Position numbers and translations under genes: made by a program. Shown here in pieces: positions 38,201 through 50,755 of a stretch of 64,000 bases of DNA; the first letter of the stretch is position 1; each line of letters begins with the position of its first letter. Source of the stretch: Drosophila pseudoobscura (Eukaryota > Arthropoda > Insecta > Diptera > Drosophilidae); the NCBI RefSeq assembly GCF_009870125.1, contig NC_046680.1, forward strand, positions 11,470,001 to 11,534,000, given 5' to 3'. Below the pieces are notes generated by a model. The model was not told the origin of the DNA and ran no database searches. It saw only the letters and a list, made by a program, of their open reading frames with translations.

Positions 38201-41200
38201 CACACACACTCACGCGTAGATAAATCAAGATACTTATAAATAACAATCTAGACGTAGATACAGATACAGATACAGAAGATGATGCTCGGGGTGGAGTGGA
38301 CCTCCTCTGAAGCTCAAAAATCTGTTTAGCATAGTTTATTTTTTTGCTAATCGACGGAGAGTGGTGTGGTCCACATGAATGTGGGGGCGGGGACGGGGGC
38401 TGGCCTTAGAGTTTAGATCCGTTTAGCTACGTCTCGAAAGATGCTAAATACGAATATGTGATCAAACAAATAACAAATGGAATATTCCGTTCCCTACACG
38501 AAACGCAGACTTTCTTTTCGGCCACACGTCGAATGAACAATCTTTATGAATCATCGAAACCACAATTTAGCTGGAGAACGTTAATGGGAGATTACATTAA
38601 TATTACAATCTATCGATTCAATTAATATTTAATTCGATTATGGCAATCTATTGAGTTTTTTTTTAAACATAATGAACTCTCCGAGAGCCATAAGTTTCGA
38701 ATCGAGTCTTGTGAAATATCTTTCTGGGATCCATTACCCCCTGACTCGCTATTTGGCAAATTGTTTAGCCACCACCCGCTAATTCGATTGATAATTGTCT
38801 GTGGCTGCTGCTGCTGACGCCTTTGGCAGACACGTTTGATGTCTTAACTTCATCTGGGGGCTGGAATCAAAGTCATGGGACTGCTGCCAGCACTTCTGGT
38901 TGGGCGAGCTCTTCGACTTGTAATTGACTTGTTGGCAAAAGCAATCCCCATCCCAAACTAGCACCAAACTAAAAAAATATATATTTATAACTCAATTTGA
39001 TTGCTGCCTGCCTGGCCTGCCCTGCGCGTAAGTGCAATTGGCTTTGGCTTTGGCATTTTTATTTCGTGTTTTATTTTTTGCACGCCATTTGAGAGCGACG
39101 CAGGGGATGTCATATCGCAGTTGTTGCTCCAGCGGCTGCTGTGAATTTATTGAAATGCTAATAAAACGCTAAATGCCTCGGCCAAATAGCGATTCAAATG
39201 CGAAAGCCAATGTCTTAGCGCTGGCTCAAGGATGAGACAACGCCGCTGCCATTGATATGGTGCGAGATATGTTTGCCTCTAAGGCCTGGCCGCACCATAC
39301 GATGGCGCCTCTGACTTCCGACTTAATGACAGAAATCACAATCAATAGCCACCGACCGACAGACCGACCAGTGACAGACCGACAGGTTTCATCAAGTGAA
39401 ACTCTTGTCATGACAAGACTCGACTCTGCTTTCGGTTGGTTTATTTTTAGTTGGTTTGCTGCTGCTGCTGCTGCTGCTGCTGTTGTAGAGCTGCCATCCA
39501 ACTAAATCAAATCACTTGAGTTTTCATTATATTATTGTAAGAGGTTTCGTTCCGTTCCGTTCCGCTTCGTTTCGTTTCGTTCTTATTCTGTGTGAGCCCC
39601 TAGGAGATACAAAGCGTTAATTCAATCAAAATCATTGCGACAAAACAACAATGAATACACGTAAGAGACGAGCAAGAAGCCAGTCAGTTCGGGTATTCCT
39701 CTTCGGACTACGAGATTCCCGAGTGTCTCAGAGACTATCAAAGACTCAATTATGGCTCGAATAGTTACTTAATCGGGAATGTTTGGAGAATGAACAGATA
39801 CCCTACCCTAGTCTCGTTGGAAGTGCAAACGAAACAAGTCTTCCGATCTCTCGTTAAACATTTATTTTGATTCAATTCAGGCAGAGCAGAGGCAAGAAAG
39901 TAAAAGAAACTCTTCAATAGGCATCCCTCATTGCTTGAAAAATATTAATTTGAATTTGAGTTTGAATTTCGGGTTTTATTGGCATTAAGCATACGCCGTG
40001 TATGTGTGCGGCACAAATTAATGGAATACTATTTTTATTGCATACTTAAGAGCGTCGCAGAGCCAAATGCCAAGGCAAATGCCAAGCGTTGAGCAAATAC
40101 CTTTCTTTCATATTTGATGCCGATGCCATTATTCATTTGTTTATTAAATGTCGTTAGAAGTGGAGTGAAGCCACGTGTCGGCGGGTATGGGATGCAAATT
40201 AGTTGGGGCTGCACAGCATATAGCCATAGTCGCGGAATTATATTATTATTTTGTGACCCGACCCCCACTTAGAGCTGATAAATCTGCTGCCGCCCCAGAC
40301 ATCGCGCAAGTTCCAGTTGGAAGCGCGATTCATTTATCTTTATCTGAGAGCATTCCTGTGTCTGTGTGTGTGTGTGTGTTTGTTTCTTTTTTGCGTTGTA
40401 CTCAACCCAGGCTTGGAAAGAGATATCAGAATATACATGTATGCGTGTGTATGTATATATGCATGTGCATATGTGGCGGAATTTGGGACGTCATTTAGCA
40501 GAGCTTATCGCCAGACAGCAATAAGCTAAAACAACATATTCGAAACGTACACAGCATAAAAATAGCCTACTCCTATTAATATTTGCCAAGAAAAACCCAT
40601 TCCAGCCCCCGGCGGTGGCTTTTCCTGGGAACTGACTGAGAAATACTAGTCACCGCTTCTCTTGGCTTGAGTTGCCTTCGGGGTTGGCTTGGGGCTTGTC
40701 TCTTCTGCTTAATTCATACGATACGATACTTCCAGCAAAGCGGAGCTTGTAATTTAAGGTGGCCCTAGTCTACAGTGTTCCCATTGTTCCCATTTCCATT
40801 CGCAGATCATGCTGTAGCCACATGGACATATGAGGATGCGATGCTTCTGAAGTTACTTGAACATGGACTTTGATTTCTCGGATTTTTGTAAGTATACAAA
40901 TTCGATTACCAAGGATAACGAAAATCAAACGGGGTCCTTGCTGGTGGCCCCATTGAAGGCTGGCCCCGCCCCTTGTCATTGACAACAAAAGTGGCTGCCG
41001 AAAATAGACACCCAGGGGAAGACAGTCTGGGGAAATATGATACCCGGATTCGTTGAATATTAGTATTTCCATACGATTTCCCTGCGCAAGGGAACGGGCG
41101 GGGCAGGGAATTTGCATGCCACTTCTGTGCGGCACGAAACGAGCAAACTTGTTTGATCAATAACAATCCGCCGCCTCGCAGGACTCAAATATTTGCACAT

Positions 41201-42214
41201 TACATTTGATGTTGCCGTCAGTCCTCAGATATGTTCTGTCCACGCTCGACGTGACCAAACAAAAACCAAAGAGATAGAAGAAAAAACCCATAATAATACT
41301 CGTACAAATCAAATAAAACTCGTAATTATAAAACCGAACATAAGAGTGGAGTGAAAACGGAGTATTTCAGTGCCTTTCAGTGCGATTGTGGATGGCACTG
41401 CCAATGCATTTGTGCAAATAAAATATTATTTGTTTGCCATCAAAGAATACAATTGCATAAACAAAACGATTTAATTATACTTGATGCTCGACTGCGGCTG
41501 TTTCTTTCATTTTTCTTTTGCTTTGCAGCAAATGTTTGTCTGTTTTGATGCTACCTCTAGTCGTGCGAGTAGTCTGGTATTTTCATGGATACACGAGTAC
41601 ACTCGGAGAAAAATGGCATTGTAACTGGAAGCACATCCATCCATATTATTATTGAAAGATTAAATCCTAAATCAATTCTTTTCATATTAATATCAGGGTG
41701 TTTTTCTCTGTTTGTACAAATGTCATTAGTTGTTGGAAAACCCATGTCCAAGAACCAAAAGCTATAGTTTCATTAATTTGTTCATTAATAGATCAAAGAA
41801 TACTAGCTGGAACTATGGGAAGCATCAATCTGCTAGGGTATTCCTTAATTCATTTTGTTTTTCGTAATTTCGATTTGATTATTTTAATTTTTGCTTTCGT
41901 TTGCTGCTTTTATTATTATTATTATACCGATTGGTAGGCCGGGCTTTATTTATTTATTATTTCTAAATGTACTTAGAGGCATGGCATGGAGGTAGAGGGG
42001 CCCCTGCCCCTGCCCCTGCACCTGCACCTGCCCCTGCCCCTCCTCCGTTTTCCGATGCATTTTCACTGCTCAGCGAAGAGTGAAGAGTGCATCAACCGCC
42101 TGCTCGCTCAAACGTGCGTTAGATAATTGTTTTCGGAGATGCAGCGGCAGCATCGGCTAAATAACTAACACAAAAATAAAAAAAAAACTCAACAAAAAAA
42201 ATTAATTTGTTTCC
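35262..42214. other. spag 3' flank and long Myrf upstream region
   Basis: Nothing here encodes a protein I recognise. The spag polyadenylation signal is at 35425. The sequence at 36290-36700 and 37250-38100 has the A-rich, CAA/CAG-rich look of Drosophila 5' UTR, so non-coding first exons of Myrf may lie here. TATAAG at 37234 with TCAGTG at 37258-37263 is a possible TATA/Inr pair. Microsatellites are present: CA at about 35768 and 37075, GTTGT/GTTTT at about 37540-37580, CTG at about 39460-39485, and TTCCG/TTTCG pentamers at about 39547-39585. Confidence 0.4.
42003..42045. repeat. CCCCTG / CACCTG hexamer tandem repeat
   Basis: About seven hexamers in a row in the Myrf upstream region; a simple minisatellite. 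Confidence 0.75.
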
Positions 42215-42337
42215 ATGGATGCTGCTCCCGCCGCCGCCGCCGCCGTCGTAGCGGCTGCTGCCTGCCTGCTGCTCCCAACTTGGCCATCAGTGCAGATCGT
42301 TAGGGCCAAGCAACGAGAGCTGAGAGCGCTCAGATAA
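42215..42337 (+). CDS. Short upstream ORF (40 aa) before Myrf
   Basis: ATG in a fair context (TTTCCATGG), 40 codons and a TAA stop, 62 bp before the Myrf start codon. The product is MDAAPAAAAAVV followed by Ala, Cys-Leu-Leu-Leu and an Arg-rich end. If this DNA is in the Myrf mRNA, the frame would be met before the main start and could lower Myrf translation. It may also be chance in a GCC-repeat stretch; conservation would decide. Confidence 0.35.
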   Translation: MDAAPAAAAAVVAAAACLLLPTWPSVQIVRAKQRELRALR

Positions 42338-42399
42338 AACAATATACATATATAACATACGAGTGTAGCCCAAAGAAAGCAGCCAGGCCAAAACTAGCT

Positions 42400-45300
42400 A
42401 TGGACTATCCCAAGGCGCTGAATGGCAATGGTAATATAATATGCTGGTTCCTAGCCATCTGCATATTTCTGCATAAATTACACAACGAATTTATTTGGCA
42501 CGTCAACGGAGTCCCATTACTCTTTGGGTTTTCATATCGATCAAACAGACCGGGAATTACCAGGCCCTGTCTGTTTGTCTGCCTGTCTGTCTGTCTGTCG
42601 GGCGGTCTTCTTATCGTAAAGCCACGAATTTTGTATTCATTTAATTGGAATTACTATCTGTGCTGTGGTTTACGCCCCTCCCACACGAGCAAATAGTGCG
42701 ATATTTGAATGCCTACTGAAATGAAAAATTCTAATCTGTATCCCCTTGTTCCTGCAGCTCGGCAAGACCTACTGGATGGGATCGACAACTATGCCCTGGA
42801 CCTTTTCATGCAGGTCACGGCCGGAGTGGGTGGCCTCGAGGACAGCAGCGCCCAGCATGGAGGCAATGACGCTCTCGGGGCAGCTGCCGCCAGCAAAATG
42901 GACTCGCCCCACACACCGCCCATCAGCCTGAGCAGCACGCCCCATGTCCATGGCCATCTGCCGGAGAGTCCGCCAGACTCGGGCTCTGAGCCCGCCTACA
43001 GTCCGCTGAACGAGACGCATGGCTTGGGGCTGCTGCCGGGGCGCGGGGACCTCATCTACTCGAATCTGGGACCAATGGGGCATTCGCAGGCGGGCAGCAT
43101 GCTGCAGACAGACATGCAGTACGTGTCGCATCAGCAGCAGCAACAGCAACAGCAGCAACAGATGAACGTCGTGGGACACAACTTTGCACCGCCGCAGGTG
43201 GATGTGAGGATCAAGCACGAGGCAGGGCTGATCATGAATCCCAGCAGCCTGCTGTGCCAGCCACTCAACGAGCAGCAGATACTGCAGCATCCGCACAATC
43301 AATTGCAGCAGCATCAGCAGCATCAGGTGCAAGTGCAGCCACATCCGGAAATGGTCCAGGAGCAAATGATCTACCAGCACTACGACAACGGGCCAGGGCC
43401 AGGACCTGAGCCGGGACCAGGTCCGGGCATTTACGGTGCTGGCAGCTACCAGAATCTCTCCACCTGCACGTTGACCTCCTCGCTGGGACTCGGCGATCGG
43501 GTGCAGGTGATTGGGACCAGCCAGCTATCGCTGAACCGCACCTCGGCCCCCTCCACGCCGGTGCACTCGCTGTCCCGTAAGCGGAAAATGTCCACGACGC
43601 TGGATTGCTCGGAGTTCTCGCCCACGGCCAAGGTGGACGCGGGCCTGGTGATGAGTCCCCTGCGCGCCTCGCACCACTCCTTGACCGCGCCCCACAGCCA
43701 GAGCAACAGCAACGGCCACGAGGCCGGCAACGGGAGCGTCAGTGACCTGGCCAAGACACCTGCCCACTCACACTGCTCCGCCTCGGTGTCGCCGGCCCTG
43801 TCCGGCATCCACTCGCAGGCGGACAACAGCCTGGACGGACAGTCGAGCCACGCGGCGGCCGGCTCCGGCTCTGGGTCGGGCAGCGAGGCCGGGGACACCG
43901 CCCAGACGCAGTGCATCCGCTTCAATGCCTTCCAGCCGGAGAACTGGCACAAGCTGTTCGACCAGAGCCTGCAGGAGCTGTCCGTGATCTACTACCGCGT
44001 CGATGCGGACAAGGGATTCAACTTCAGCGTCTCGGACGACGCGTACGTGTGCCAGAAGAAGAACCACTTTCAGGTTACTTGCCATGCCCGACTCCAGGGC
44101 GATGCCAAATTTGTGAAGACCCCGTCCGGCTTTGAGAAAATCAAATCCTTTCACTTGCATTTCTACGGCGTCAAGTTCGAGGCGCCCAACCAGACCATCC
44201 GCGTGGAGCAGAGCCAGTCGGACCGATCCAAGAAGCCATTCTATCCAGTTCCGTGAGTAGCACAACACATACAGATACACGAGTACGTCTGTTACCCACT
44301 TCTCCATCTCCAGGATCGATCTCCAGAAGCATATCGTCAGCAAGATCACCGTTGGCCGCCTGCACTTCTCCGAGACGACCAACAACAACATGCGCAAGAA
44401 GGGGCGCCCTAATCCGGAGCAGCGCTTCTTCCAGCTGGTGGTGGGCCTCCATGTGCACACAATTTCCGGGAACTTCCCTGTGATGAGCCATGGCAGCGAG
44501 CGGATCATAGTGCGCGCCTCCAACCCCGGCCAATTCGAGTCCGACGTGGACCTGTGCTGGCAGCGCGGCCTCACCCAGGAGTCCATCTTCCATGTGGGCC
44601 GCGTGGGCATCAACACGGACCGTCCGGACGAGAGTCTTGTGGTGCATGGCAACCTGAAGGTCTCCGGCCACATTGTCCAGCCCAGCGACAGTCGAGCCAA
44701 GCAGGAGATCGGGGAGCTCGACACCTCGGTGCAGCTGCGCAACCTCCAGAAGATACGCATCGTCCGCTACCGCTACGAGCCCGAGTTCGCCCTTCACTCG
44801 GGCCTGAGGCGACAGAGCGACACGCGGGAGATTGTCGACACTGGCGTCATTGCCCAGGAGGTGCGCGAGGTGATCCCGGATGCGGTGCAAGAGGCTGGCA
44901 GCGTTGTCCTGCCCAATGGCGATGTCATCGAGAACTTTCTGCTGGTCAACAAGGTGAGATCCATCTAAGCTCTCGATGCAGAACGAGACTCCATTCTCTT
45001 GACTCCTTTGATAGGACCGCATCCTCATGGAGAACATTGGGGCCGTCAAGGAGCTGTGCAAGGTCACCGGCTCCCTGGAGACGCGCATCGAGCATCTGGA
45101 GCGGGCCAACAACAGCCACAACAGCCACCAACTGCGTGCCAAGGACCTGCTGGAGCCGCGCTGCCTGCTGCCGGACAGAGGGGCCCTCAAGTCCTACATC
45201 AGTCGGCGGGATGGCTACGAGATCTGCTCCAGCCGCTCCCTGCAGATTGTCATCTTTGTGCTGATCATCGTGATGGCAGCCTGGTAGGAGGGAAGCCTCC

Positions 45301-47516
45301 GCACAATTTGCACCCCACCTAATCCCGATATTCCCTGTTCCGATTACCATTGCAGCCTGGCGGCTGTGTCCACGCTGTACTTTGTGGAGCACAACAAGCA
45401 GCAGCAGCTGGACGGGTACCAGCTCTTTGGCAACAGTCACATTTTCCGCACGGACACGCCCACGCACCTGAGCGAGGAGGATAGGCACTACTTTCAGCAC
45501 AGCCTGCACACACTCTTCAAGAACAAGACGCACGTGGCCTGGCCCAGTCTGATGTACGCCACGAGTACATCCCGACCACCAGCCTCTGCCTTGGGCCCGC
45601 GCCCCGGGGAAGATGAGGCCGAGGAGCTGGCCGCCGTTATGACCAAGCCGCAGGTGAACCTCCAGCAGCAGCAGCAGCAGTCGCTGAAACACAGTCGCAT
45701 CACGACTTCAGCGCCGAGGTTCAGCAACAAGACCATCAGCAGCAAGAAGACCAAGTGGCCGCTGTCCCAAGAGGTTCTGCGACAGGCGGCCAGTCAGAAG
45801 GCGCTCCAGGCTGTGCACGGTGTACGGGGAGGGGCACCGCCTCCAGCCAGCGTCAATGAAACGAGCGCCCCCTCATCCTCATCCGAAAAGCCCACACAGT
45901 CGTCCCAGAGCCAGTCGCAGGCCATTTCCCTGCCCCAAGACTTTGAGAATAACTCCATAGACATTGATGCGCAGCAGCAGCAGTTGGTGGGTGGGAAGCA
46001 GCCTTTGTCGGCTCTAAAGCTGGACGAGCACATTGTGGTGGTGGGAACCATTGCCAGTCCCACTTCGGAGGGAGCAGAGGGGGCATCCCACTCGTCGGAT
46101 GTCGGCGGTACCGTCGGTCAGGCCATCCGCAAGCTCACTGGGGACGCGGTCATCTACAACGTGTACAAGACGGTGTCACCGCCCACGGCGAACCTGGCGC
46201 TGACCACCAACAAGGTCAGCACCGAACCGGCCCAGAGCACTCTCTCGCAGGCCCTGGACGCGCCACCCCCGGCGGCGCTTCCTGTCCATAACAGCAGCGG
46301 TGGGCATGAAAATCCCGATGCCCTCGACCTGCAGAATCTAAGCAACACCAACGAGTCCGTAGACAACCCCATCTCAGCGCTCTTTGGATTTGTGTTCCCG
46401 GAAACGGGCCTGAGGGACTCCAGCGTGGGCAGGCGGTCGGCCAATCAGCGCAGTCTGGACTGGATCGTGCATAAGACCCTGAAGACAGGGCTCTTTGGCC
46501 AGCCGGCGGAATGCACTGGCGATGAGTCAGTCAGCGATAATTGCCAGGTAACGCAAGAAGCCTTTTCTTAAACGGTAACACCTTCCATTCGTCCATCCAC
46601 AGTCCGTTTGCTTTGAGGAACTGCCGTCGTCGAAGACACAGCCGGATAACGTAGATGCCAATGTCAGGGAGCAGCATGTGGAGGATGATCTTCAGTCCGC
46701 CGAGCAGGAGCAGGATCCCGACGTACTAGCCTCACAACCAGCGTTGTCGGCCAACAACGAGACTACCTTTGTCCACGGAAAAAGCTCCCACAACACGGAT
46801 GCCAAGAACGCAGAGACACAGGCAGCATCGATCCAAAACCAGAGTCTGGGCCAGGGGACACCATTGGAGCAGCTGCCAAGGCCAGAGGTTGACCATCCTC
46901 CCATTCAGTTGGATTGCTGGAGCGTCACCAGCTGTGTCCTGGCCGCCCAATACAACAGCACCATCGACATAGAGAAGTTCTGTCCCAGTGCGGGCAGCTC
47001 CCTGAACGTTAGCTACATAGTCCCAGTGTCGCGTTATCTCCAGGCCAGCAATCTGGAGCTACATTTCACGTGAGTCGCTACAGAGTCACAGCCAGACGAA
47101 GAGCCAAAGTACATAGTTTTATTCTCCTCAACAGCTCGAACAAGCCACTGCAGTGGTCCATCTGCATTGATGAGGACCAGGCCAAGGCCAATGCGAACGC
47201 GAATGCCCAACTCAACGAGGACGATGAGGTTCCGCCCAGCAGTGGAGTGAAAATCCTCAAACAGCTGGGCAACAACAAGCTGATCCTGGCCCTCGACATG
47301 CCCGAGCACGGCTACTTCTTGCGCGACTTTATGCTGCGCGCTAGCCACGATCTGGAGCAGGTGAGTGCTGGGCAGATATTCAAGAACCACTCCAGGACCA
47401 AACACTTATTCAAACCAATCATTTTTTGTCTGCAGCAAAAACTATGCGACGATAGCGCTCACCTGGCGAACCCTATACTCCAGTACAACTTTAGAATCGT
47501 AAGAGATTGTGATTAG
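42400..47516 (+). CDS. Myrf: Myrf: membrane-bound, self-cleaving transcription factor
   Basis: Eight exons: 42400-42430, 42758-44252, 44314-44953, 45015-45283, 45356-46547, 46603-47069, 47135-47360 and 47436-47516, giving 1466 residues. The N-terminal 390 residues are low-complexity, with a poly-Gln run and Gly-Pro repeats. The NDT80-type DNA-binding domain covers about 394-610 ([31 protein letters not shown]). The intramolecular chaperone (peptidase S74-like) domain follows, with the catalytic dyad in PSDSRAK, Ser about 633 and Lys about 638. A coiled coil comes next, then one membrane segment at about 798-822 ([19 protein letters not shown]). The long lumenal part ends in the conserved MYRF C-terminal domain ([15 protein letters not shown], ending [10 protein letters not shown]). 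MYRF trimers cut themselves at the ER membrane and the N-terminal part enters the nucleus; the vertebrate protein drives myelination. The frame is also open upstream of exon 2 (Met at 42709), a possible alternative start. AATAAA is at 47788. Confidence 0.93.
42568..42602. repeat. CTGT tetranucleotide microsatellite in Myrf intron 1
   Basis: About eight CTGT/CTGC units within the first coding intron of Myrf. Confidence 0.7.
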
Positions 47517-47787
47517 TTTACAATTTAATTTATGGCACGGATTGAATCTGAATCTGAATCTCCAGAAATGCATATATATACCATATACGAGTAAAATATG
47601 TTCAAGCGGCATGCGACATGCTGCATTGTCAAGGCACCAAAATGGAACACTTTTTAAATTAGGAAAATACGAGTCAACGAAAAACAAAAAACTGTTGATC
47701 AGATTGATAGCCGAAAGTGGAAATGAATACATTTATACGTAAAGAAAGCAATCAAATAAGACATGCAAATCCATTATCGACAATTTA

Positions 47788-47815
47788 AATAAAATATTTA
47801 GAGAAATCTTTTATT
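47788..47815. terminator. Facing polyadenylation signals of Myrf and mRpS17
   Basis: AATAAA on the plus strand at 47788-47793 (Myrf) and AATAAA on the minus strand at 47815-47810 (mRpS17). The two 3' UTRs therefore probably overlap by some tens of bases. Confidence 0.55.
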
Positions 47816-47940
47816 CAGGCTCTTTGATTGGGCCGGCTTTTCTGGGGCACGATCTATTAGATCACAGATAGCACACATCTGTTTGTTATATTGCAAACTT
47901 AACGAATACTAAGCTTATATATGTAGATATACCAAACTTA

Positions 47941-48472
47941 TCAGACCGCAAAGGGCTGATCTTTGCCATCTTCATGGTATTTGATGTACGTCTCGCCGTG
48001 GGTAAAGTCTTTGGTGCCCTCGAGGCGACCACGTGGTGGGGCCTTGTCATAGTCGAAGGACTTCTTCGACTTACCGAACAGCTCGTTGGCCATCTCGATA
48101 TCCTCGCGGTACTTGCCGACCACCACTTTTTTGCCAGTGATGGGATCGGTTATGTCACCAAGCGGATAGACCACTTTTTCTACAGCATGCGTGATGAGGC
48201 GGGTCATGCGCTCGGGCAGCTCTCGTATCAGGACCACGTCGCCGGTCTTGCACACCTTTTGCGGATCGTGGGCAAAGTAAAAGTCGTCCTTTTTAAAGTA
48301 CTAAACGGAAGAGAAATGGAAACTGAGTGAATCCCATGCGACTGTGCTGAAAGCGGCAACAAACCATATTCAGATTCTTGTCCAGTTCCATGCGGCGTAT
48401 GCGTATCTTGGAGGCATTTTGCTTGATGCAGGGCATGCATTGGCCCATCAACAACAGTCCACGCCTCGACAT
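47941..48472 (-). CDS. mRpS17: Mitochondrial ribosomal protein S17
   Basis: Two exons: 48472-48365 and 48300-47941, with a 64 bp intron (GTTTGT donor), giving 155 residues. The start MSRRGLLLMGQCMPC and the S17 OB-fold blocks RIRRMELDKNLNMY, FKKDDFYFAHDPQKV and CKTGDVVLIRELPER are clear. The C-terminal extension (PPRGRLEGTKDFTHGETYI) is typical of the insect mitochondrial protein. It is part of the small mitoribosomal subunit and binds 12S rRNA. Its 3' end meets that of Myrf. Its promoter carries a perfect M1BP motif. Confidence 0.95.
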
Positions 48473-48539
48473 CCTCTAGAAACTTTAATTAATATCAATT
48501 TGTTTATATGCAAGTTCGAAAACGGAGTTCCCTTATCAG

Positions 48540-48565
48540 CAGTGTGACCGCGGATTTTATCGATA
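48540..48565 (-). promoter_or_regulatory. mRpS17: M1BP motif plus DRE, mRpS17 core promoter
   Basis: Read on the minus strand, CGGTCACACTG at 48550-48540 lies 68 bp before the mRpS17 ATG, the usual place for motif 1 in mitochondrial-ribosome genes. A DRE (TATCGATA) is at 48558-48565. Both sit at the edge of a dispersed repeat copy that continues to the right. Confidence 0.7.
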
Positions 48566-48830
48566 AGGTATACCGTCCGACCCTCAGAAATATACCAAAA
48601 TTTATCGTCTCATTTAAAAAATATACCGTAAATATACTGACGAATTGAAGTTGTATTCTTATACTTATACTTATTCCACGTTTTTGATATTCCGTGGAAT
48701 ATTACTAACTAACTAGAATCCTCAGCCCTCAACACATAATTTTACCCGATTTACGATTTACTTTCCTACAAGCTGGCTAACTCTAAGTTCTCATCTTTAT
48801 TCGCTTGTTTATAAAATAATATTTAAACAT
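48545..48830 (+). mobile_element. Forward dispersed repeat copy between mRpS17 and RagC-D
   Basis: Starts at the GTGTGACCGCGGAT edge and goes on with CCGACCCTCAGAAATATACC, AATATACCGTAAATATACTG, TCCGTGGAATATTACTAAC, CACATAATTTTACCCG and CTTTATTCGC. It occupies the divergent promoter space between two housekeeping genes. Confidence 0.75.
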
Positions 48831-49317
48831 AGAAGGTCAATAAGAATGTTCTGATGTTTCTACATGTCAACTACACGATAGTTACGCATTCTCTACATAT
48901 CAACTACATATTTATGTAATTACCAAAGGCGACACCTGCAGGTGAAAGTGTGATTCCACGATTTCTACATGTTTCGATTGGCACAACGAGGTGAGTCAAC
49001 AACGAGTCTTAAGAAATACTGGAATACTCTAGAAAATACTCAAAATTATGCAAGGTGTGTGAGGTAGACATGGTGGCAAAGCGGAATTGCTAGCAACTAG
49101 CAGCTGATTTCTATCGACTCATCGATACAATAATTTTCCGAATCAGCTGATTGCCGATGTGAACACACTTTTATTCCGATAAGAAACTTGTAATACGAAA
49201 AATTAAGTAAACTAAACTAGTTAGTCGGAATAACGTTGGATACAAGCGCAGTCTCCAATCAAGTTGGCGCCCAAGTAACTAAAGACGAGACGACGGGATA
49301 CGAGCCTAGCTATCACA

Positions 49318-50755
49318 ATGGCAAGTAAACAAAGAACCCATATTAGTGTTGGTGCCGCAGCAGCCTCCGCCCATCACACGCTTTTCTTTTCCCCATTCCA
49401 TTCCAATCAAGCAAAGCATGACTGATTTGCATATCAACAGAGTTACGACGACGACGACTACCCAGCAGATACATTCCCGAAGGATTTCGGATATGGGACC
49501 TACAACCAGGATGGTCTAGAAATGGAGCCCAATTCGACGGGCAGCAGCGAAACGAAGCCGCGTATTTTACTCATGGGACTGCGCAGATCCGGCAAGAGTT
49601 CAATTCAAAAGGTTGTGTTCCACAAAATGTCGCCCAATGAGACGCTCTTCCTCGAATCGACAAGCAAGATCGTCAAGGACGACATCAACAATTCCAGCTT
49701 TGTGCAGTTTCAAATTTGGGACTTTCCTGGCCAAATCGATTTCATTGAGCCCACCTTCGACTCGGACATGATCTTTGGTGGTTGCGGCGCCCTAGTGTTT
49801 GTCATTGATGCCAAGGATGACTACAACGAGGCCCTAACCAAGTTCAAAAACACAGTGATAAAGGCTTACAAAGTGAACCAGCGAATCAAGTTCGAGGTTT
49901 TCATACACAAAGTGAGTTCAGATACGGCTGCTGCTTATCAAGACAGCTGCTTAATTCCCACTGCCACTCCACCCGCAGGTTGACGGAATAAGCGATGATT
50001 CAAAAATGGAATCGCAACGAGATATACATCAGCGGTCATCAGACGACCTAAGCGAGGCGGGTCTCAACCAGATACATCTGAGCTTCCATCTAACCTCCAT
50101 ATACGATCACTCGATCTTCGAGGCCTTTTCCAAGGTGGTGCAGAAACTAATTCCCCAGCTGCCGACGCTAGAGAACCTTCTCAACATCTTCATACCGGTT
50201 TGTCATTTCTGTACTTTGTCGAGCCACTTACCTACTATTTATCCAACAACAATTTGCAGAACTCTGGAATTGAGAAAGCCTTTCTCTTTGATGTGGTTTC
50301 TAAAATCTATATTGCAACGGACTCTTCACCTGTGGATATGCAAGCCTATGAGCTGTGCTGCGACATGATCGATGTGGTGATTGACCTGTCCAGTATATAC
50401 AGGTAAGCCCTCGATAAATTTCCATTTGTCGGTGATATATGCCTCTGACCATTACAGCTCGGAGGAAACCGCCTTTGACAGCGGCAGCTCTAGTCTCATA
50501 AAGCTGAATAACAACACGATACTCTATCTGCGAGAGGTGAACAAGTTCCTGGCCTTGGTCTGCATACTGCGCGAGGAGAACTTCAATCGGCAGGGCGTCA
50601 TTGATTACAACTTCATCTGCTTTCGCGACGCCATCAGCGAGGTATTCGAGCTGCGTCTGAAGCGGCAAAAGCAACTGGAGAACAATGAGGACGAGGATCT
50701 CGCCGACGATCACACACTAATTCGCCATGGGAACGATGGAGATGTGGTGACCTGA
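49318..50755 (+). CDS. RagC-D: RagC-D GTPase (amino-acid signalling to TORC1)
   Basis: Five exons: 49318-49320 (start codon only), 49441-49911, 49979-50197, 50260-50402 and 50458-50755, giving 377 residues beginning [14 protein letters not shown]1/P-loop [10 protein letters not shown]3 WDFPGQIDF and G4 HKVDG are present, followed by the C-terminal roadblock-type half ([33 protein letters not shown]). Rag C/D pairs with RagA on the lysosome and recruits TORC1 when amino acids are present. To join the start codon in frame, the first intron must use a GC donor (ATG|GCAAGT) with a normal AG acceptor at 49440. The GT two bases on would shift the frame. If this intron is retained, a TGA ends the frame after 35 codons. 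A later in-frame Met at 49522 is a fallback start. AATAAA is at 50984. Confidence 0.92.

Noticed and set aside
42769-45190. Long minus-strand open frames opposite Myrf (about 203, 330 and 339 codons)
   Set aside because: They lie antisense to the GC-rich, strongly codon-biased Myrf exons and cross its introns. Products are Leu/Arg/Val-rich with no domain; they are shadows of the real gene.
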